A stretch of 33,027 nucleotides of DNA from Myxococcales bacterium (lineage in GTDB: Bacteria > Myxococcota_A > Polyangia > Polyangiales > Houyiibacteriaceae): the NCBI GenBank assembly GCA_019637115.1, contig JAHBWH010000086.1:1-33027 (forward strand), read 5' to 3'. Positions 7,102 to 15,930 of this stretch are shown one piece after another. The notes beneath the pieces are model-generated. The model saw nothing but the letters and a program-made list of their open reading frames with translations. It was not told the origin of the DNA and did not search any database. Positions within the stretch are counted from its first letter, which is position 1. Each line of letters starts with the position of its first letter. The position numbers were made by a program, and so were the translations under genes.

Positions 7102-9267
7102 ATGCTGCGCGCGCTCTCCCTCGTCCTGCTCTTCGCCTTGGCCTGCGGAGACGACGACACCCCCGCCGACGCGAGCCTCGCCGACGCGAGCCTCGACGCC
7201 ACCGCCGACGCGCCCGACGCCCCGCGCGAGTACGAGCCCGAGCCCTTCGAGCCCACGGGCGCGACGCGCGCCTATTGCCCTCGCGACGCGGACGCGATCG
7301 AGGCGCGCATCACCGAAGCGCTGCGCTCGCTCACCATCGAAGAGAAGGTCGCGCTGATGCACGGCGCGCGCGTGGGCCTGACCGACGGCGTCTGGCTCGT
7401 GCGGGGGAACGAGCGCTTCGGCTTCCCGGGGCTGCGCATGCTGGATGGCCCGCGCGGGCTGAGCGCGATGAGCGGCAAGACCGGTACGGCCTTCCCCGTC
7501 GCGATGCTCCGAGGCGCGACGTGGGACCCCGAGCTCGAGCGACGCGTCGGCGCGGCGATCGCCCGCGAGCACCGGTCGGCCGGCGCCGACGTGGTCCTCG
7601 CGCCGACCATCAACGTGCTGCGTCATCCGCGCTGGGGCCGCGCGCAGGAGACCTACTCGGAGGACGTGCATCACCTCGGCGCGATGGGCGTCGCCTTCAT
7701 CGAGGGCGTGCAGTCCGAGGACCTGCTCGCGAGCGTGAAGCACTACGCGGCCAACAGCATCGAGGACACGCGCCACGAGGTCGACGTCCAGATCGACGAG
7801 CGCACCCTCCGCGAGGTCTACCTCCCGCACTTCCGGCGGGCCGTGCAGGACGCGCGCGTCGCCTCCGTGATGAGCGCCTACAACTCGATCAACGGCGCGT
7901 GGGCGGACCAGAACGAGCCGCTCCTCCGAGACATCCTCAAGGGCGAGTGGGGCTTCCAGGGGTTCGTCGAGAGCGACTGGATCTGGGGCACCCACGGCTC
8001 GGCCACCTCGGTGCGCGCGGGGCTCGACCTCGAGATGCCCTCCCGGGTGGCGTTCCGCCCATTGATCGGCGAGGTGCGGAGCGGCGCGCTGGAGGAGCGC
8101 TACCTCGACGACGCCGTGCGACGGATCGTGCGCGCCCAGCTCTGCTACGGGCTCGACGAGCGAACACCCTCGGAGGACCCAAGCGCGCGCGAGACCGAAG
8201 CGCACCGCGCGCTCGCCCGCGAGGTCGCGCGGCGCGGCATCGTGCTCCTGCGAAACGAGGAGGTCGACGGCGTCGCTGCGCTGCCTCTCGCGGCCGGCGC
8301 GTCGATCGCGCTCGTGGGCCTCGGCGACGTGCCCAACATCGGCGACGACGGCAGCAGCAGCGTGCGCGCTCGACACGTCGTGACGGCGCTCGAGGGGCTC
8401 TCCGCGGTGGCCACGGTGACGGACCTCGGGCGCTCGCTGGAGGAGGACGAGCACGGCGCCCTCCTGGCGGCGGACGCGGTCGTCGCCGTCGTCGGGTTGG
8501 TGGCCGAGGACGAGGGCGAGGCGACGATCGGCGCGGGCGATCGCGCGACGCTCGCCATGCCCGAGGCGCACGTCGCGCTCGTTCGCGCCCTGGCCTCGCT
8601 TCACGAGCGGGTGATCGTGATCGTCGAGGGCGGCGCGGCGGTGCTCGTCGAGGACTTCGAGGCGGAGGTCGAGGCGATCCTCTGGGCTGGCTACCCGGGC
8701 CAGGCGGGCGGGCACGCGATCGCGGACGTGCTCTTCGGCGCGCACGCGCCCTCGGGTCGGCTGCCCTTCAGCTGGCCTCGCCGCGAGGCCGACCTGCCGC
8801 CCTTCGACAACACGAGCGCGGTGGTGACCTACGACTTCCTCCACGGCTACCGGCACCTCGACCACCACGGCGCCGCGGCGCGCTACCCCTTCGGCTTCGG
8901 GCGGAGCTACGCGACCTTCGCCTACGCGAACCTGCGGGTGACGGGCACGCTCGACGCTGGCGCGATGCTCGAGGTCGAGGTCGACGTGACGAACGAGGGC
9001 GAGACCGCAGCGGTAGAGACCGTGCAGCTCTACGTCTCGGCGCTCGGCTCCGCCGTCCCCCGCGCCCCCCGCGACCTCCGGGCGTTCGCGCAGGTCGAGC
9101 TCGCCGGGGGCGCCACCGAGACCGTGCGGCTCCGCGTCGAGGCCGACGAGCTGCGCTACTGGGACGTCGGCGCCAGCGCCTGGGTGCTCGAGCCCATCGA
9201 CTACGAGCTGGCCGTCGGACGCGACGCTGCCGACCTCCGGCTGCGTGTCACGCTCTCCGCCCCTTGA
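7102..9267 (+). CDS. Family 3 glycoside hydrolase (beta-glucosidase-like) lipoprotein
   Basis: A lipoprotein of about 721 residues that should hydrolyse beta-linked glucosides or xylosides at the cell surface. I start it at ATG 7102, giving a short signal with Cys15 in FALAC followed by an Asp/Ala-rich linker; GTG 7087 is an alternative. The GH3 barrel shows LDGPRG (114-119), GRAQETYSED (179-188), KHYAAN (213-218) and the nucleophile motif FVESDW with Asp292. A second alpha/beta domain (about 360-560) and a C-terminal fibronectin-III-like domain (DVTNEGETAAVETVQLYV region) complete the usual three-domain plan. Length fits the family. An intrinsic terminator follows directly. Exact sugar specificity cannot be read. 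Confidence 0.92.
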   Translation: MLRALSLVLLFALACGDDDTPADASLADASLDATADAPDAPREYEPEPFEPTGATRAYCPRDADAIEARITEALRSLTIEEKVALMHGARVGLTDGVWLVRGNERFGFPGLRMLDGPRGLSAMSGKTGTAFPVAMLRGATWDPELERRVGAAIAREHRSAGADVVLAPTINVLRHPRWGRAQETYSEDVHHLGAMGVAFIEGVQSEDLLASVKHYAANSIEDTRHEVDVQIDERTLREVYLPHFRRAVQDARVASVMSAYNSINGAWADQNEPLLRDILKGEWGFQGFVESDWIWGTHGSATSVRAGLDLEMPSRVAFRPLIGEVRSGALEERYLDDAVRRIVRAQLCYGLDERTPSEDPSARETEAHRALAREVARRGIVLLRNEEVDGVAALPLAAGASIALVGLGDVPNIGDDGSSSVRARHVVTALEGLSAVATVTDLGRSLEEDEHGALLAADAVVAVVGLVAEDEGEATIGAGDRATLAMPEAHVALVRALASLHERVIVIVEGGAAVLVEDFEAEVEAILWAGYPGQAGGHAIADVLFGAHAPSGRLPFSWPRREADLPPFDNTSAVVTYDFLHGYRHLDHHGAAARYPFGFGRSYATFAYANLRVTGTLDAGAMLEVEVDVTNEGETAAVETVQLYVSALGSAVPRAPRDLRAFAQVELAGGATETVRLRVEADELRYWDVGASAWVLEPIDYELAVGRDAADLRLRVTLSAP

Positions 9268-9280
9268 GGGCTTCGGGTCG

Positions 9281-9302
9281 AAGGCGCTGGCTGCGCTTTT
9301 TT
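9281..9302 (+). terminator. Intrinsic terminator after the GH3 gene
   Basis: Stem AAGGCGC (9281-9287) pairs with GCGCTTT (9293-9299) through one G-U pair around a 5-nt loop. A run of six T covers 9297-9302. It begins 14 nt after the GH3 stop codon. A T-run is rare in this G+C-rich DNA, which supports the call. Confidence 0.75.
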
Positions 9303-9378
9303 CCGGAAGCTTAAGGAGCGCTTCAGACTCCGGGCGTCAGACCCTCTGCCACGCACGCAGTGGCGGAAGGAGCCCACG

Positions 9379-10044
9379 ATGATGACGAAGAGCCTGCTGC
9401 TGAAGATCGGCCTCGCCGCCGCCATCGCGACCCCCGCCGTCGGCTACGGCGTGATGAGGTCGCTCGAGACCGGACCCGCGACGAGCGAGGCGCCGACCTT
9501 CGACCAGGCGCCGCGAGGGGACCGACGTTTCCTCATGGGCGACGTCGAGCCCGGCTTCGAGCGCCCGACGGCGCGCGCCGAGGCGCGCGCAGAAGGCCCG
9601 CGGCGCGAGCGCGCAGCGCGGGCGGACCGCGGCGAGCGCGTGCGACCGGAGGGAGAAGCGCGCCGTCCACGCGGCGAGCGACGCGCCCGCGGCGAAGGAC
9701 GCGGCGAGCGGGGCGCGCGCCTCGTGGAGCGGATGACGGCGGACCTCCAGCTCACGGAGGAGCAAGCCGTGCGGGTGCGCGCGGTCTTCGAGGGCGCGCG
9801 GCACGATCGCGGGGCGCTTCGGGACCTCTCGCGCGAGGAGCGCCGCGCGGCGTTCCGAGAGCGGCGCGACCGGGTCGACGCGGAGCTCGCCGAGATCCTC
9901 ACGCCCGCGCAGCGCGACGCGATGGAGGCCCAGCGCGCCGAGCGCCGCGCGGGCTGGCAGGTACGCGGCGGCGAGAGCGGCATGCGCGGTCGAAACGCCG
10001 AGGCCGAGCGCTACCGCGACGGCGTCGACACCCGCGGCATCTGA
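9379..10044 (+). CDS. Spy/CpxP-like periplasmic protein
   Basis: A 221-residue exported protein. An N-terminal hydrophobic segment (about 6-24) looks like a signal peptide or anchor. It is followed by an extremely Arg/Glu/Ala-rich low-complexity stretch (about 60-112), then a helical domain with two LTxxQ-like motifs, LTEEQAVRVR near 126 and LTPAQRDAMEAQ near 174. This pairing is the mark of Spy/CpxP proteins, periplasmic chaperones or sensors of envelope stress. The start is well supported: AAGGAG at 9367-9372 sits 6 nt before ATG 9379. It has its own terminators before (9281-9302) and after (10070-10112), so it is probably transcribed alone. The charged insert is unusual for the family. Confidence 0.75.
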   Translation: MMTKSLLLKIGLAAAIATPAVGYGVMRSLETGPATSEAPTFDQAPRGDRRFLMGDVEPGFERPTARAEARAEGPRRERAARADRGERVRPEGEARRPRGERRARGEGRGERGARLVERMTADLQLTEEQAVRVRAVFEGARHDRGALRDLSREERRAAFRERRDRVDAELAEILTPAQRDAMEAQRAERRAGWQVRGGESGMRGRNAEAERYRDGVDTRGI

Positions 10045-10069
10045 ACGGTCGCGAATGCGACGTCCCTCC

Positions 10070-10112
10070 GCAGCCCGCGCGACCTCGAGTCGCGACGGGC
10101 TGCGCTTCTTTC
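10070..10112 (+). terminator. Intrinsic terminator after the Spy-like gene
   Basis: Arms 10070-10083 and 10089-10103 pair over 14 bp with one bulged base around the loop CTCGA. The pyrimidine-rich tract GCTTCTTTCTG follows. It starts 25 nt after the Spy-like stop codon. The rest of the gap to 10309 shows no gene I can support. Confidence 0.7.
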
Positions 10113-10309
10113 TGCCCCTTGCCGTCGAGCTCGCTCGACCCTGGCCCCCGCCCCTGGGCCTGCGAACCGAGCTCGCGAGGCGGCGACCCACGCGCGAGCG
10201 CGACGGCGCCCCCACCGTCGCACGCGCACCACCGCGCGCTCCGGCGTGAAGCCTCCCACCTGGTAACGCGCTATCGTTCCGCCCGTCGGAGAGAGCCTGG
10301 AGCGATGAC

Positions 10310-10333
10310 ATGAGGCGCGTGCACCCGTCGTGA
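10310..10333 (+). CDS. Candidate 7-codon leader peptide overlapping the ABC transporter start
   Basis: ATG 10310 opens a 7-codon ORF (MRRVHPS) whose TGA stop (10331-10333) overlaps the GTG start of the ABC transporter (10330) as GTGA. GGAG at 10299-10302 lies 7 nt upstream of this ATG, whereas the transporter GTG has no good ribosome-binding site of its own. This suggests that ribosomes finish the mini-ORF and restart on the transporter. The sequence features are seen directly; the coupling role is inference, and such a short ORF can arise by chance. Confidence 0.35.
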   Translation: MRRVHPS

Positions 10334-12162
10334 GGCGACCCCCCCGAGCGAAGGACGACTCTGTCCGCGGCCTCGAGCGTGCGCGGGTGCTGGCGCGTGT
10401 CGGGGTCCGCACGTTTCGCTTGGTTCTGCGGCTGCACCCGCGGCTCGTGGGCGCGCTCGTCGCCCTCACCCTGCTGGCGGGCGCGTTGCCCGCCGCCATC
10501 GCCTGGGTGGGCAAGCGCATCGTCGACGATCTGGTCCAAGCCTTCGTCACGCACGCCAGCGTCGAGCCGGTGCTCGTCTGGGTCGGGATCGAGCTGGGGC
10601 TCGTGGTCCTGCTCCAAGCGGTCGAGCGCGGGCAGTGGCTCACCCAGGCCCTCCTGCGCCCGCGCCTCGCGCAGACCGTGCACGAGCAGCTCCTCGACAA
10701 ATCGCTCGGGCTCGAGCTTCCCGACCTGGAGCGGCCCGAGGTCGCCGATCAGCTGAGCCGGGCACGTCAGGGCGCGTCGTTCTACCCGCTCTCGTTCGTG
10801 ATGGGCGCCTTCGCCTTCGCGCGCACCGCCCTCACGCTCGCGGGCTACGGCTTCATCCTCTGGCAGCTCACGCCCTGGGCGCTGCTCTTCGTCGTCGCCG
10901 CGGCCGTGCCCGCCTTCATCGTCGAGCTCCGCTTCAGCGAGGACGGCTTCCGCGCCTTCCGCTGGCGCGCCGAAGAGGCCCGGCGGCAGGCGTACCTCGA
11001 GAGCGTGATGGCGCGCGAGGAGCACGCGAAGGAGGTCCGCCTCTTCCACCTCGGCCCGTGGCTGATGGCCCGCTACCGCGCGCTCTTCGAGCAGCACTAC
11101 GAAGAGGACCGGCAGCGCACGCTCCGCCAGGCGTGGCTCGGCTTCGGGGTGGGCCTCGGCAGCGTGCTCGTCTTCTACGGGAGCTACGCCTGGGTCGCGG
11201 TGCAGACGGCGCGCGGCGAGCTGAGCTTCGGCGACCTCACCCTCTACCTCATGGTCTTCCGCCGCGCGCAGGGCGCGCTCGGGGAGCTGCTCTCGCGCAT
11301 CGAGGGGGAGGTCGAGGGGCTGCGCTACGTCGCGGAGCTCTTCGCCTTCCTCGATCTCGAGCCGACGCGCGTGGTGCACGGCGACGCGAAGGAGGGCCCC
11401 GACCCGAGCGACGGGCTCCGCTTCGACGACGTCGTCTTCACCTATCCGGACGCGAAGGAGCCCACGCTGCGCGGCGTGACGCTCCACCTCCCACCCGGCC
11501 ACAAGCTCGCGCTGGTCGGGGAGAACGGCGCCGGCAAGACGACGCTCATCAAGCTGATGGCGGGGCTCTACCGGCCCGACGCCGGCACGATCTCGCTCGA
11601 TGGCCTCGAGCTCTCGCGGTGGGATCCCGTCGCGCTCCGCCGCAGGATCGGCGTCATCTTCCAAGACTTCGTCCGCTACCAGCTCCTCGTCGGCGAGAAC
11701 GTCGGCGTCGGCGACGTCGACGCCGTCGAGGACGAAGCGCGCTGGCGCGCGGCGGCGACCAAGGGGCTCGCGGACTCGATGATCGAGTCGCTGCCGGACA
11801 CGTACCAGACGCAGCTCGGTCGCTGGTTCGAGGGGGGCCGCGAGCTCTCGGGCGGGCAGTGGCAGAAGATCGCGCTCGCCCGCGCCTTCATGCGCGAGGG
11901 CGCGGACATCCTCGTGCTCGACGAGCCGACCGCCGCGATGGACGCGCTCGCCGAGGCGAAGGTCTTCGAGCGCTTCCAGGTGCTCGCGGAGGCCCGCATG
12001 GTGATCCTCATCAGCCACCGCTTCTCCACCGTCCGCATGGCCGACACGATCGCGGTCCTCGAGGGCGGCCGCGTGGTCGAGCGCGGGACCCACGACGAGC
12101 TGCTCGCGAAGGGTGGCCGCTATGCGGAGCTCTTCTTGCTGCAAGCGCGCGGCTACCGCTGA
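10330..12162 (+). CDS. ABC exporter, fused membrane and ATPase domains
   Basis: A 610-residue half-transporter in the inner membrane that should export a substrate using ATP, working as a dimer. The N-terminal membrane domain spans about 30-320, with hydrophobic segments near 39-60, 80-98, 155-178, 182-200 and 270-292. The nucleotide-binding domain shows Walker A GENGAGKTT (397-405), Q-loop FQDF (444-447), signature LSGGQ (506-510), Walker B ILVLDEP (527-533) and the switch His563. All catalytic residues are intact. The start is a GTG whose codon overlaps the stop of a 7-codon leader. The substrate cannot be told. The gene converges on the VWA lipoprotein with 33 nt between them. Confidence 0.9.
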   Translation: MRRPPRAKDDSVRGLERARVLARVGVRTFRLVLRLHPRLVGALVALTLLAGALPAAIAWVGKRIVDDLVQAFVTHASVEPVLVWVGIELGLVVLLQAVERGQWLTQALLRPRLAQTVHEQLLDKSLGLELPDLERPEVADQLSRARQGASFYPLSFVMGAFAFARTALTLAGYGFILWQLTPWALLFVVAAAVPAFIVELRFSEDGFRAFRWRAEEARRQAYLESVMAREEHAKEVRLFHLGPWLMARYRALFEQHYEEDRQRTLRQAWLGFGVGLGSVLVFYGSYAWVAVQTARGELSFGDLTLYLMVFRRAQGALGELLSRIEGEVEGLRYVAELFAFLDLEPTRVVHGDAKEGPDPSDGLRFDDVVFTYPDAKEPTLRGVTLHLPPGHKLALVGENGAGKTTLIKLMAGLYRPDAGTISLDGLELSRWDPVALRRRIGVIFQDFVRYQLLVGENVGVGDVDAVEDEARWRAAATKGLADSMIESLPDTYQTQLGRWFEGGRELSGGQWQKIALARAFMREGADILVLDEPTAAMDALAEAKVFERFQVLAEARMVILISHRFSTVRMADTIAVLEGGRVVERGTHDELLAKGGRYAELFLLQARGYR

Positions 12163-12195
12163 CGCCTTCACCCGCGTCCTCGCAGGACGGCGGCT

Positions 12196-13218
12196 TCATC
12201 GAGACGACGCGGAGACGCGCAGCTCGATGCGGCCCCCGCGGGTCGGCGGCGCCTGGAAGCGGCGCGTGTCGAAGGGCGGCGGCTGACTCGGGTTGCAGTT
12301 CGGGCCGAAGCCGGTGGCGTCGAACTCGTAGTCGAGCCGGCCCGTGCGCCCTTCGCTCACCGCCTCGATCGTGACGCGGTGCGTGCCCGCGCGCGCGGGG
12401 CTGCAATAGCTGAGCAGGTAGAAGCGCTGCGTGTAGCCGATGATGCGCTGCGTGATCGCCTCGAAGGCCGCCGCGATCGCCGCGCTGTCCTCGATCTTCA
12501 CGAAGCCGCTGCGGCCGACCTGGTCGAGGGTGCGCTCGTCGATCTCGTTGCCCACGCCGATCGCGAAGACGTCGTAGCCCGCGCCGTCGAGCGCTTGCCG
12601 CATCTCCTGCGCGGACACGCGCGCCGCCCGGTCGGTGCCGTCCGTGAAGACGACCAGCGTGCCGAAGCGGAGCGGCGCGTTCGCGCGCTCGAGCTCGCGG
12701 CTGAGCACCTCGCTCGCCTGCACGACCGCGCCGTAGAGGTTCGTCGAGGGGTCGCGGGTGCGGAAGCTCCCGAGCCGCGCGATGCCGCCCGCGCTGTCGC
12801 GGAAGCCCTGGATCGAGAAGATCTCGGCCGAGCCGTCGAAGGCGTAGACGGCGACCTTCTGGTACCCCTCGAGCTGCGACGCGAAATTCTGCGCGGCCTC
12901 GACGATCGCGGGGACCTGATCGCTCGCCGTCACGCTTCCGCTCATGTCGACGAGGAGCAGCGTGTAGTGCTCCGCCGCGACCTCGGGGTTGACGATCGTC
13001 TGCTGGGCCTCGTCGACGGAGACGAGCTGCCCGTCCTCATAGATGCGGAAGTCGGCGGCCTGCAGGCCCGGCACGGGATCGCCGTTGCGATCGTCCACCG
13101 TGAAGAAGACGGCGACGTTGCTCGGGCGCTTGTAGGCCGACTGCACGAGCGTCAGCCGCAGCGCGGGGCCGCACGCGACGCAGAGCAGGAGCGCGGAGAC
13201 GAAGAGGGTTCGTTGCAT
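12196..13218 (-). CDS. VWA-domain lipoprotein
   Basis: A 340-residue envelope protein. The N-terminus is a lipoprotein signal (MQRTLFVSALLLCVAC, Cys16). An immunoglobulin-like strand region (about 33-75; VAVFFTVDDRNGDPVPGL) precedes a VWA domain from about 85 to 270 with an intact metal site: DMSGS at 91-95, a Thr near 159 and FTDGTD at 191-196. This layout matches secreted VWFA-related proteins that bind other proteins through a metal ion. The C-terminus ends in an Ig-like stretch. ATG 13218 has GAAGG 7 nt upstream on its strand. It is divergent from the CAP-domain lipoprotein, with about 200 bp of shared upstream DNA that includes an A-rich tract near 13303. The partner is unknown. Confidence 0.85.
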   Translation of the reverse strand: MQRTLFVSALLLCVACGPALRLTLVQSAYKRPSNVAVFFTVDDRNGDPVPGLQAADFRIYEDGQLVSVDEAQQTIVNPEVAAEHYTLLLVDMSGSVTASDQVPAIVEAAQNFASQLEGYQKVAVYAFDGSAEIFSIQGFRDSAGGIARLGSFRTRDPSTNLYGAVVQASEVLSRELERANAPLRFGTLVVFTDGTDRAARVSAQEMRQALDGAGYDVFAIGVGNEIDERTLDQVGRSGFVKIEDSAAIAAAFEAITQRIIGYTQRFYLLSYCSPARAGTHRVTIEAVSEGRTGRLDYEFDATGFGPNCNPSQPPPFDTRRFQAPPTRGGRIELRVSASSR

Positions 13219-13417
13219 CACCGGCCTTCTAACACGTGGGAGCGAGGGCCCGTCGCTCCATCGCCTCACGGGCGCCTCGTGTCGGGCAACTCGGAAACTG
13301 AAAAAATCTCGACGTGTTGAAGAGGTGGCGCGCGGCGAAGGCTCCGTACCCACACGGATCGGGCGGTGCCGACACGTTCTGGGTCGCCCCTCGACGTGAT
13401 GCCCATCCTTGGAGACA

Positions 13418-13909
13418 ATGGCCCAGATGTCCCAGATGTCCCTCCTGACCCAGCGCGCGCTCACCCTGCTCGCCATCACGCTCATCGCTTGCGGCTCGGA
13501 CGGCGTCCCTCCGGGCACGTCGCTCGAGTGCGACGGCGAGACGAGCGAGGTCTGCGAGGTCTTCCGCATCGTCAACATGGAGCGCGCCTCCGCCGGGCTC
13601 GCGCCCTACACGTGGAACGCCGAGCTCGCGATCGCCGCGCAGCTCCACGCGATCGACATGGACGAGCAGGGGTACTTCTCGCACGACTCGCAGGACGGCC
13701 GGAGCTTCGCGCAGCGGGCGACGGCCGCGGGCTACGACGGCCGCCCCGCCGGCGAGAACATCGCGCGCGGGCAGCGCTCGCCCGAGCAGGTGATGTCGAG
13801 CTGGATGGGCTCCGACGGGCATCGCCGCAACATCCTCTCGTCGAGCTCGAACGAGATCGGCGTCGGCCTACAGAACTTCCACTGGGTGCAGGTGTTCGGC
13901 CGCCGCTGA
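13418..13909 (+). CDS. CAP/SCP-domain lipoprotein
   Basis: A 163-residue exported protein with one CAP (SCP/PR-1/YkwD-type) domain. The signal ends in TLIAC with Cys25, so it is probably a lipoprotein. The CAP domain covers about 48-163: VNMERASAGL (52-61), His77, YFSHDS (86-91), GENIARG (112-118) and HRRNIL (135-140), which supply the conserved His and Glu residues of the cavity. Bacterial CAP proteins are envelope-associated, but their reaction is largely unknown. The start is uncertain: three in-frame ATGs (13418, 13427, 13436) lie in a repeated ATGtcccag pattern, and GGAG at 13411-13414 is 3 nt from the first but 12 nt from the second. It is divergent from the VWA lipoprotein. Confidence 0.85.
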   Translation: MAQMSQMSLLTQRALTLLAITLIACGSDGVPPGTSLECDGETSEVCEVFRIVNMERASAGLAPYTWNAELAIAAQLHAIDMDEQGYFSHDSQDGRSFAQRATAAGYDGRPAGENIARGQRSPEQVMSSWMGSDGHRRNILSSSSNEIGVGLQNFHWVQVFGRR

Positions 13910-14053
13910 GCTCGCGCTCGGCGCGGCGCACGCGGCGGGCCCGTCGTTCACCGCCGACTCACGACGCTTCGCCCCGCCGCTCCGACGGCTCGCCCCTCGC
14001 GTGAGCAGCATCAGCGGACCCACCGCCGCGAGCGTCGTAGGCTCACGCCGCCC

Positions 14054-15634
14054 ATGAGCACGACGACCCTCCGAGCCGAGCCCACGACCCGCATCCCCTG
14101 CCACGAGCCCGCGACGGGCCGCTACCTCGGCGAGGTGGCCGTGACGCCGCCCGACGAGGTCCGTCGGCTCGTGGCGGAGGCCCGCGACGCCCAGCAGGCC
14201 CTCGCGAAGACGAGCTTCGCCGAGCGCCGGTCCGTGCTCCGGCACATCCTCCGCCACGTGCTCGCGCACGCCGACGAGCTCGTCGAGCTCGTCGTGCGCG
14301 ACGCCGGCAAGACACACGAGAACGCGATGATGGGCGAGATCTGGCCCGTCGCCGAGAAGCTCCGCTGGACGATCCGTCACGGCGAGAAGCACCTGCGCCC
14401 CGAGCGCGTCTCGAGCGGCCTCTTCGTGCACAAGAAGGCGACGATCGAGTTCCACCCCCGCGGCGTCGTCGGCGTGATCTGCCCGTGGAACTACCCGCTG
14501 CAGAACATCCTCGGCCCCGTCATCCCGGCGCTGATGGCGGGCAACGCCTGCGTCGTAAAGGTGAGCGAGCACGTGGCGTGGAGCGCCGCGCGCATCGGCC
14601 GCATCCTCGACGAGGCCCTCGACGCGCACGGGCTCCCGCGCGCGCTCGTGCAGCTGGTCCACGGCTACGGCGACACCGGCGCGGCGCTCGTGTCGAGCGG
14701 CGTCGACCTCGTCGTCTTCACGGGCTCGATGGGCAACGGCCGCAAGGTGGTGGCCGAGAGCGCGAAGACGCTCGTGCCGGTCATCTTGGAGCTCGGCGGC
14801 AAAGATCCCCTCGTGGTCTGCGACGACGCGAGCCTCGAGCAGGCCGCCCACGCCGCGCTGAACGGCGCGTTCATCGCAGCGGGGCAGAACTGCCTCGCCG
14901 CCGAGCGCGTCCTCGTGATGGACGGCGTGTACGACCGCTTCGTCGCGCGCGTCGCCGAGCTCGCGCGGGGCCTCCGGCAGGACGTCCCGACGGGGCGGCC
15001 CGGCGCGGTGGACGTCGGCGCGCTCGTGACGCCGGCGCAAGCCGAGATCGTCGATCACCTCGTGCAGGACGCCGTCGCCAAGGGCGCGCGCGCGCTCGTC
15101 GGCGGCAAGCGCCCCGCGCGCGCGGGCAACTGGTTCGAGCCGACCGTGCTCGTCGACGTGCGCCCCGACATGCTCATCGCGCAAGAGGAGGTCTTCGGGC
15201 CGATCCTCTCGATCTTCCGCGTGAAGGACGACGACGACGCGGTCCGCGTCGCGAACTCCACCGCGTACGGCCTCGGCTGCACGGTCTTCTCGAAGGACGC
15301 CGCGCGCGCCAAGCGACTCGCCGATCGGATCGAGAGCGGCAGCGCGTCGATCAACGACTTCGGCTTCACCTACATGGCCCAGGACCTACCGTTCGGCGGC
15401 GTGGGGGGCTCCGGCTACGGCCGCCTCAACGGCCGCGAGGGCCTGCGCGCCTGCACGAACGTCAAGGCCGTGCTCGAAGATCGCCTGCCGCTGCACGCGC
15501 CCGCGAAGGTCTATCCCGTCGGGCCGCTCGACGCGGCGCTCTTCCGCGGCGTCCTGCGCACGCTCTACGGCCCGGGTCTCCGCGACCGCGTCCGCGGCGT
15601 CCGCGACCTGCTCTCGACCGCGATGCGCCGCTGA
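14054..15634 (+). CDS. NAD(P)-dependent aldehyde dehydrogenase
   Basis: A 526-residue cytoplasmic enzyme that oxidises an aldehyde to its acid with NAD(P). All family hallmarks are present: PWNYP (144-148) with the catalytic-site Asn146, the cofactor-binding Lys169 in VVKVSEH, FTGS (222-225), the general base Glu246 in LELGGKDP, the nucleophile Cys280 in AAGQNC, and a late EVFGPI. Length is slightly above the usual 480-500 because of a C-terminal extension of roughly 40 residues (about 485-526) after the NVKAV region. Substrate cannot be told; the closest style is the broad succinate-semialdehyde/betaine-aldehyde group. No ribosome-binding site is obvious before ATG 14054. The gene stands alone between the CAP lipoprotein and the beta-grasp gene. 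Confidence 0.92.
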   Translation: MSTTTLRAEPTTRIPCHEPATGRYLGEVAVTPPDEVRRLVAEARDAQQALAKTSFAERRSVLRHILRHVLAHADELVELVVRDAGKTHENAMMGEIWPVAEKLRWTIRHGEKHLRPERVSSGLFVHKKATIEFHPRGVVGVICPWNYPLQNILGPVIPALMAGNACVVKVSEHVAWSAARIGRILDEALDAHGLPRALVQLVHGYGDTGAALVSSGVDLVVFTGSMGNGRKVVAESAKTLVPVILELGGKDPLVVCDDASLEQAAHAALNGAFIAAGQNCLAAERVLVMDGVYDRFVARVAELARGLRQDVPTGRPGAVDVGALVTPAQAEIVDHLVQDAVAKGARALVGGKRPARAGNWFEPTVLVDVRPDMLIAQEEVFGPILSIFRVKDDDDAVRVANSTAYGLGCTVFSKDAARAKRLADRIESGSASINDFGFTYMAQDLPFGGVGGSGYGRLNGREGLRACTNVKAVLEDRLPLHAPAKVYPVGPLDAALFRGVLRTLYGPGLRDRVRGVRDLLSTAMRR

Positions 15635-15701
15635 GCGGCGAGGTCTGGGTCGCCCCTCCCGCGACGCGGCGCGCCGCGCGGGGACGGCGCCACCCTACTC
15701 G

Positions 15702-15731
15702 CTCGAGGCGAGGGTCATGGATCGCCTCGAG
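15702..15731. promoter_or_regulatory. 10-bp perfect inverted repeat in the gap before the beta-grasp gene
   Basis: CTCGAGGCGA (15702-15711) and TCGCCTCGAG (15722-15731) are exact reverse complements with a 10-nt spacer, a geometry that suits a dimeric regulator's operator or an mRNA hairpin. It lies in the 296-bp gap between the aldehyde dehydrogenase and the beta-grasp gene. The same gap holds a 12-nt GC palindrome near 15665-15676 and an A-rich stretch near 15785-15790, and otherwise nothing I can support. Confidence 0.4.
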
Positions 15732-15930
15732 GCGCTGCGCAGGCGCGATCGGTGGTGACCTCGCGCGATCTGCGCTCGCGAGGCGAAAAAGAACGAATGC
15801 GCCATTGACGCCGTCGATCGCGACCCCATTCTTCCGCGCACCACCGAGACGCGGCGACCCTCTCGTCAGAGCAGCAGCGTCCGTCTCGGCATCGGAAGTT
15901 CCCTCCCTCGATCTCCACTCGGAGGCCACC

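Noticed and set aside
9337-12171. 944-codon minus-strand ORF antisense to the Spy-like and ABC genes
   Set aside because: It is a shadow of plus-strand genes that have full family motifs and ribosome-binding sites; the antisense product is low-complexity Glu/Arg/Ala/Asp. Long antisense frames are expected in DNA this G+C-rich.
12176-12188. Terminator between the ABC and VWA genes (GTCCT-CGC-AGGAC)
   Set aside because: The stem is only 5-6 bp, lacks a U-run and would be common by chance at this base composition.
15805-15833. Sigma-70 promoter (TTGACG, 17-nt spacer, ATTCTT)
   Set aside because: The -35 match is good but the hexamer at the -10 position matches the consensus at only two bases. 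It is too weak to list as a feature.
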